Below are positions 60,248-64,000 of a DNA stretch of 64,000 bases, piece after piece; the first letter of the stretch is position 1; each line of letters starts with the position of its first letter. Source of the stretch: Chryseobacterium vaccae (GTDB lineage: Bacteria > Bacteroidota > Bacteroidia > Flavobacteriales > Weeksellaceae). The notes under the pieces were generated by a model. It ran no database searches, was not told where the DNA came from, and worked only from the letters and a program-made list of their open reading frames with translations. The position numbers and the translations under genes are program-made. Location of the stretch: assembly GCF_009602705.1 (NCBI RefSeq), contig NZ_VSWH01000001.1, positions 4,761,001 to 4,825,000 of the forward strand, given 5' to 3'.

Positions 60248-61390
60248 ATGGAATTTCCTATTTTACTTATAGTTATTATTGCTCTGGCGCTGATCTTTGA
60301 CTACATCAACGGTTTTCACGATGCAGCCAACTCAATTGCAACTATAGTTTCTACAAAAGTTTTAACTCCATTCCAGGCGGTACTTTGGGCGGCGCTTTGG
60401 AACTTTGCAGCCTTCTTTATTGCTGCTTATATCATTGGAGAATTTAAAATTGGTAATACAATTGCCAAAACCGTCAACGAGAATTTTATCAATCTTGAAG
60501 TGATCTTTTCAGGTCTTGTGGCAGCTATTGCATGGAACCTGTTAACCTGGTGGTTCGGGATCCCTTCTTCATCGTCACATACTTTGATCGGTGGATTCCT
60601 GGGAGCAGCTCTGATGCATGCTTTCATGATGGATTACCACGATGTTGCCGCAGCACAGCCGGATCTTGGGTTATGGGGAACCATAAAAGAAGCTTTCAGC
60701 CAGGTAACTCATCAGAGTGTTGTGAAATTTGATAAAGTAATTCCTATCTTCCTGTTCATTTTCATGGCACCGATCATAGGGATGATTATCTCAATCATTA
60801 TTACATTAATTATCGTTCACCTTTATAAAAGATCAAACCCGCACAAGGCAGACCAGTCTTTCAAAAGACTACAGCTGGCTTCTTCAGCACTGTTCAGTTT
60901 AGGGCACGGTCTGAATGATGCTCAGAAAGTAATGGGAATCATTGGAGCGGCATTGATTTTCTATCATGTTGAAATGCTTCACGATCCTGTATATCTTAAC
61001 ATACCTTCTGCAGGACGTTTCGATTATTTTGCAGAACATTACCTTTGGGTTCCTTTGGTTTCATTCCTTGCTATTGGTTTAGGTACCATGAGTGGAGGAT
61101 GGAAGATCATCAAAACAATGGGAACCAAAATTACCAAAGTAACTTCACTGGAAGGGGTAAGTGCTGAAACTGCAGGAGCAATCACCTTATTCATTACAGA
61201 CCACTTCGGTATTCCTGTGTCTACAACGCACACTATTACAGGTTCTATTATCGGGGTAGGGTTAACGAAGAGAATTTCTGCCGTAAGATGGGGAATCACC
61301 GTGAGCCTTCTTTGGGCTTGGGTACTTACAATCCCAATCTCTGCGATTGTTGCAGGAATAACCTATCTTTTGGTAACATTCTTGTCTTAA
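60248..61390 (+). CDS. Inorganic phosphate transporter (PiT family)
   Basis: A 380-residue PiT/PHO4-family permease with about ten transmembrane segments. Family signatures GFHDAANSIATIVSTKVL (N-terminal repeat), LGHGLNDAQKVMGII and GIPVSTTHTITGSIIGVG (C-terminal repeat) are all intact. It is the second gene of an operon with DUF47, the common pair for low-affinity phosphate uptake. Confidence 0.95.
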   Translation: MEFPILLIVIIALALIFDYINGFHDAANSIATIVSTKVLTPFQAVLWAALWNFAAFFIAAYIIGEFKIGNTIAKTVNENFINLEVIFSGLVAAIAWNLLTWWFGIPSSSSHTLIGGFLGAALMHAFMMDYHDVAAAQPDLGLWGTIKEAFSQVTHQSVVKFDKVIPIFLFIFMAPIIGMIISIIITLIIVHLYKRSNPHKADQSFKRLQLASSALFSLGHGLNDAQKVMGIIGAALIFYHVEMLHDPVYLNIPSAGRFDYFAEHYLWVPLVSFLAIGLGTMSGGWKIIKTMGTKITKVTSLEGVSAETAGAITLFITDHFGIPVSTTHTITGSIIGVGLTKRISAVRWGITVSLLWAWVLTIPISAIVAGITYLLVTFLS

Positions 61391-61413
61391 GATTAAAAAT
61401 TAAATATCTATAC

Positions 61414-61445
61414 AAAACTTTGTCCTTTTGGGCAAAGTTTTTTGT
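61414..61445 (+). terminator. Terminator of the DUF47-PiT operon
   Basis: AAAACTTTGTCC / GGGCAAAGTTTT stem (one wobble) with a TTTT loop followed by TTTG. Confidence 0.75.
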
Positions 61446-61475
61446 TTTATAAAGCCCCGAAAAATCGTATTTTTG
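61441..61475 (+). promoter_or_regulatory. Promoter of the polyprenyl synthetase gene
   Basis: TTTG at 61441-61444 and TATTTTTG at 61468-61475 are 23 bp apart, within the Bacteroidota TTG / TAnnTTTG range. The -33 part overlaps the end of the preceding terminator, which is common in this compact genome. Confidence 0.5.
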
Positions 61476-61493
61476 TTCAAATTATAAGATTTT

Positions 61494-62465
61494 ATGGAAT
61501 TTTTAGACAGATACCAGCAGATCGTTGCTGATGCCATCAATAAGTATACTTTCAAAGACAAACCTGCGGAATTGTATGATCCTATGAATTATATCATTTC
61601 TCACGGTGGAAAGCGTCTTCGTCCTATTATGGTTCTGATGGCTTGCGACTTATTCGGTGGAGATCTCAAGCAGGCTGTAAAACCAGCACTGGCTATAGAA
61701 TTTTTCCATAATTTCACCCTGATCCATGACGATATCATGGATGAGGCACCTTTAAGAAGGAACAAGCCTACGATTCATACTTTACACGGAATTAATGTAG
61801 GAATTCTTTCCGGAGACGGGCTGATGCTTAAAGCTTATAAATTCTTTGAAGATCTTGAACCTGAAATTTTCAAAGCCTGTATCCGGATTTTTACCCATAC
61901 CGGACTTTTATTATGTGAAGGGCAGCAATATGATATCAATTTTGAAACTCAGGAAAATGTAACTTTTGATGACTATATCAGAATGATCACCTATAAAACC
62001 GGAGTTTTAAGTGCTTCTTCTTTTGAAATCGGAGCGTTGATTGCTAGAGCTAATTTTAAAGATGCCAAAGCGATTTTCAATTTCGGAAAACATATCGGTA
62101 TCGCTTTCCAGATTATGGATGATTATCTTGATGTATTCGGAGATCAGGCTCAGTTTGGTAAGAAACATGCAGGAGATATTTACGAAAACAAGAAAACTGT
62201 TCTTTATCTTTTGGCAAGAGAACATGCTACAGAAGAAGAAAGAAAAGAACTGGACTATTGGTATGGCAAGAAAACCGATAATATAGACAAAGTATACGGA
62301 GTTGAAAAGATCTTCAGAAGAACTAAGGTAGATGAAAAAGCCCTTCGTCTGATTGAAAAGCACAACGAGATCGGCCAAAGCTATTTAGAGAAGATCAATA
62401 TTCCTGAAGAAAAGAAAAAACCTTTCATAGAACTGGCCAATTACCTTTTAAGAAGAGAAAGCTAA
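61494..62465 (+). CDS. Polyprenyl synthetase (trans-isoprenyl diphosphate synthase)
   Basis: A 323-residue trans-isoprenyl diphosphate synthase. First aspartate motif is LIHDDIMDEAPLRRNKP (DDxxxD-type with the RR following), second is FQIMDDYLDVFGD (DDxxD). SHGGKRLRPIMVLMACDLFGG is the conserved N-terminal IPP-binding region. Likely makes the C35-C45 side chain of menaquinone or farnesyl-type carriers, fed by the MvaD pathway; chain length cannot be told by eye. Confidence 0.92.
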   Translation: MEFLDRYQQIVADAINKYTFKDKPAELYDPMNYIISHGGKRLRPIMVLMACDLFGGDLKQAVKPALAIEFFHNFTLIHDDIMDEAPLRRNKPTIHTLHGINVGILSGDGLMLKAYKFFEDLEPEIFKACIRIFTHTGLLLCEGQQYDINFETQENVTFDDYIRMITYKTGVLSASSFEIGALIARANFKDAKAIFNFGKHIGIAFQIMDDYLDVFGDQAQFGKKHAGDIYENKKTVLYLLAREHATEEERKELDYWYGKKTDNIDKVYGVEKIFRRTKVDEKALRLIEKHNEIGQSYLEKINIPEEKKKPFIELANYLLRRES

Positions 62466-62544
62466 AGAGAGAGAGGTAGTAGAGACAGCTTACGGGTAGC
62501 AGAGATTACCTGCAACCTATAGCCTGCAGCCTGAAATTTATACA

Positions 62545-63495
62545 ATGAAATTCAGAACAGAAGTCAGCATCCCCGGATCAGAAAAAAAGATTGGAATTGA
62601 AGATAAGATATTTTCAATAGGGTCGTGTTTTGCCTCGGAAATGTCGGAATTGTTGCAGCAGGGACAACTTCAGACCCTTAATAATCCTTTTGGAACCATC
62701 TTCAATCCTTTTTCCATCTATAAGGAAGTGCGGGTGCTCCATGAATCTGCATTTTACGAGGAAGAAGACCTGATTACTTATAATGAGGAGTATATTTCGC
62801 TGGATCATCATACAAGTTTTGATACCCGGTATATTCATCAGACGCTGGAAAAAATCAACGGTGCTATTGAGACCGGAAATGCATTTCTTCAGGAAGCAGA
62901 CTGGATTATTGTGACATACGGAACTTCATTTATTTATGAATTTATTCCTAAGAAGCAGTTAGTGGCCAACTGTCACAAGATTCCGCAGAAGTTTTTCGAA
63001 AAAAGACTGCTTTCTCATCAGGAACTCACCCATGCCATTTACAATACGATTTTAGATCTTAAAGATATCTGTAAAGAAGGAGTACAGATTCTGTTCAGTG
63101 TTTCGCCGGTGAGACATACCAAAGACGGTATGGTTGAAAACCAGTTAAGTAAATCCAAGCTGATTACGGCAATACATGAGTCTATTTCCATGTTTGAAGA
63201 CTGCCATTATCTGCCGGTGTATGAAATTTTAATGGATGACCTCAGGGATTACCGTTTTTATAAAGAAGACATGATTCATCCGAGCTCCCAGGCGGTTAAC
63301 TATATTTTTGAAAAATTTGGTGATTCTTATTTCTCTGAAGAAACCAGGGATTTTATCAAAGAAAACTTTAAGATCATGAAAGCTTTGGAGCATAAAACCA
63401 CCGATACGAAAGATCCGAAGTTTATTGAGTTCAGGGAAAAATTGGATCAGAGAATTAATAACCAGAGAAATAAAGTTAAACATAACATATTTTAA
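62545..63495 (+). CDS. GSCFA-domain protein
   Basis: A 316-residue GSCFA-family protein (SGNH-like): the name-giving motif FSIGSCFASEMSELL is at residues 24-38, NPFGTIFNPFSIYKEV follows, and VTYGTSFIYEF and FSVSPVRHTKDGM are in the middle. The catalytic Asp/His pair is in the YKEDMIHPSSQAVNYIFEKFG segment (D-x-x-H). Probably an esterase or acyltransferase on a surface glycan, but no substrate is known. Confidence 0.9.
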   Translation: MKFRTEVSIPGSEKKIGIEDKIFSIGSCFASEMSELLQQGQLQTLNNPFGTIFNPFSIYKEVRVLHESAFYEEEDLITYNEEYISLDHHTSFDTRYIHQTLEKINGAIETGNAFLQEADWIIVTYGTSFIYEFIPKKQLVANCHKIPQKFFEKRLLSHQELTHAIYNTILDLKDICKEGVQILFSVSPVRHTKDGMVENQLSKSKLITAIHESISMFEDCHYLPVYEILMDDLRDYRFYKEDMIHPSSQAVNYIFEKFGDSYFSEETRDFIKENFKIMKALEHKTTDTKDPKFIEFREKLDQRINNQRNKVKHNIF

Positions 63496-63501
63496 AAAAC
63501 T

Positions 63502-63843
63502 ATGGCCGCTATTAAAAATATGGAGGGCTTAACCCATGAACAGATTAATCATGAGCTGCAGAGAGGGGCCAGGTTTGTCCATTTTCAGTATACCATTTCT
63601 ATTATTATCATGACTTTTAAAAGAGGGAGTGATATTTATTTTATTAAAAGTGATGATGTTTCTGTGAAATACAGCTGGAAATATTCTTTACTGACATTTG
63701 TTTTTGGATGGTGGGGATTCCCTTTCGGACCTATTTACAGTATCTCTTCATTGTATAGCAATTTTAAGGGAGGAAAAGACATTACCCAGGAAGTTCTGAA
63801 TCATTTTAGTACAGCACAAACTGTAAAGGAAGTTGTAATTTAG
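63502..63843 (+). CDS. Small membrane protein of unknown function
   Basis: A 113-residue protein that starts 6 bp after the GSCFA gene. Two hydrophobic segments (TISIIIMTFKRG and the aromatic-rich LLTFVFGWWGFPFGPIY) are separated by a polar loop. No family recognised. Probably co-transcribed with GSCFA. Confidence 0.72.
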   Translation: MAAIKNMEGLTHEQINHELQRGARFVHFQYTISIIIMTFKRGSDIYFIKSDDVSVKYSWKYSLLTFVFGWWGFPFGPIYSISSLYSNFKGGKDITQEVLNHFSTAQTVKEVVI

Positions 63844-63877
63844 ACGTTCACAACTGAAAAGATTAAAAAATAGTAAG

Positions 63878-64000
63878 ATGATTGATTTCACCGGCATTGA
63901 ATATCTGAAAGATGGGAATGAAAGACAGCAAAGAGCCTATGAAGTTCTTACAAAATATCAGGTTTTTCCCAAGCTGAAACCCTATTCTCCGGTGTTGGCG
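63878..64000 (+). CDS. N-terminus of a DUF4269-like protein (truncated at window edge)
   Basis: An ATG-started frame runs off the right edge: MIDFTGIEYLKDGNERQQRA and onward to the last base (41 codons). The FTGIEYLKDGNERQ opening matches the DUF4269 family, a putative nucleotidyltransferase-fold group. It begins 34 bp after the previous stop. Confidence 0.6.
   Translation, partial: MIDFTGIEYLKDGNERQQRAYEVLTKYQVFPKLKPYSPVLA

Overview
The window looks like a chromosomal segment of a Chryseobacterium-type member of the Flavobacteriia (Weeksellaceae; Bacteroidota). The evidence is low GC content, exact or near-exact TAnnTTTG promoter boxes, weak Shine-Dalgarno sites, three proteins with C-terminal type IX secretion (T9SS) sorting domains, a Bat/MoxR aerotolerance operon, MvaD, YfhO, GSCFA, and a PNGase F-like enzyme of the family first known from Elizabethkingia. 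No tRNA, rRNA, CRISPR array or intact insertion sequence was seen.

Layout. 0-11.5 kb: an AraC regulator divergent from an MFS transporter, a YpdA-like reductase, a glycosyltransferase/YfhO/DUF4834 envelope operon, RlmB and small proteins. 11.7-14.8 kb: two divergent secreted proteins, one a PNGase F homologue with a T9SS tail. 15-23 kb: the MoxR-(GNAT)-DUF58-BatA-BatB-BatC-BatD operon, then MarC. 24.3-28.3 kb (minus strand): an overlapping operon of a repeat-containing lipoprotein, an ECF sigma factor fused to a membrane tail, an outer-membrane barrel and an isochorismate synthase. 28.4-31.8 kb: a MenI-like thioesterase, an acyltransferase, a possible 20-residue peptide gene and a PadR/PspC pair. 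32-43 kb: HD phosphohydrolase, T9SS proteins, two MutS-family proteins, and a complete cobalamin riboswitch with no B12 gene behind it. 44-48.8 kb: Ung, DUF456, a YbdG-like channel, PdxJ and an alpha/beta hydrolase.

The most notable region is 48.9-51.8 kb, a microviridin-type graspetide (omega-ester/omega-amide RiPP) cluster. Three consecutive precursor genes share a PFFASFLEKQ leader, a GGG leader/core junction, three T-x-P-x-x-D repeats spaced exactly eight residues apart, and a terminal T-x-K-(Y/H)-P-S-D-x-D-(E/D) core. They are followed by an attenuator-like terminator and by two overlapping ATP-grasp ligases, the first resembling MdnB/MvdC and the second MdnC/MvdD. The architecture recalls the multicore chryseoviridin graspetides of Chryseobacterium. 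No exporter or leader peptidase is present beside it.

52-64 kb is mostly housekeeping: SDR, acyl-CoA ligase, MvaD, DUF2461, a DEAD-box helicase, a DUF47/PiT phosphate uptake pair, polyprenyl synthetase, a GSCFA protein and a truncated DUF4269 gene at the right edge. All family names are from reading the translated sequences; no database search was run.
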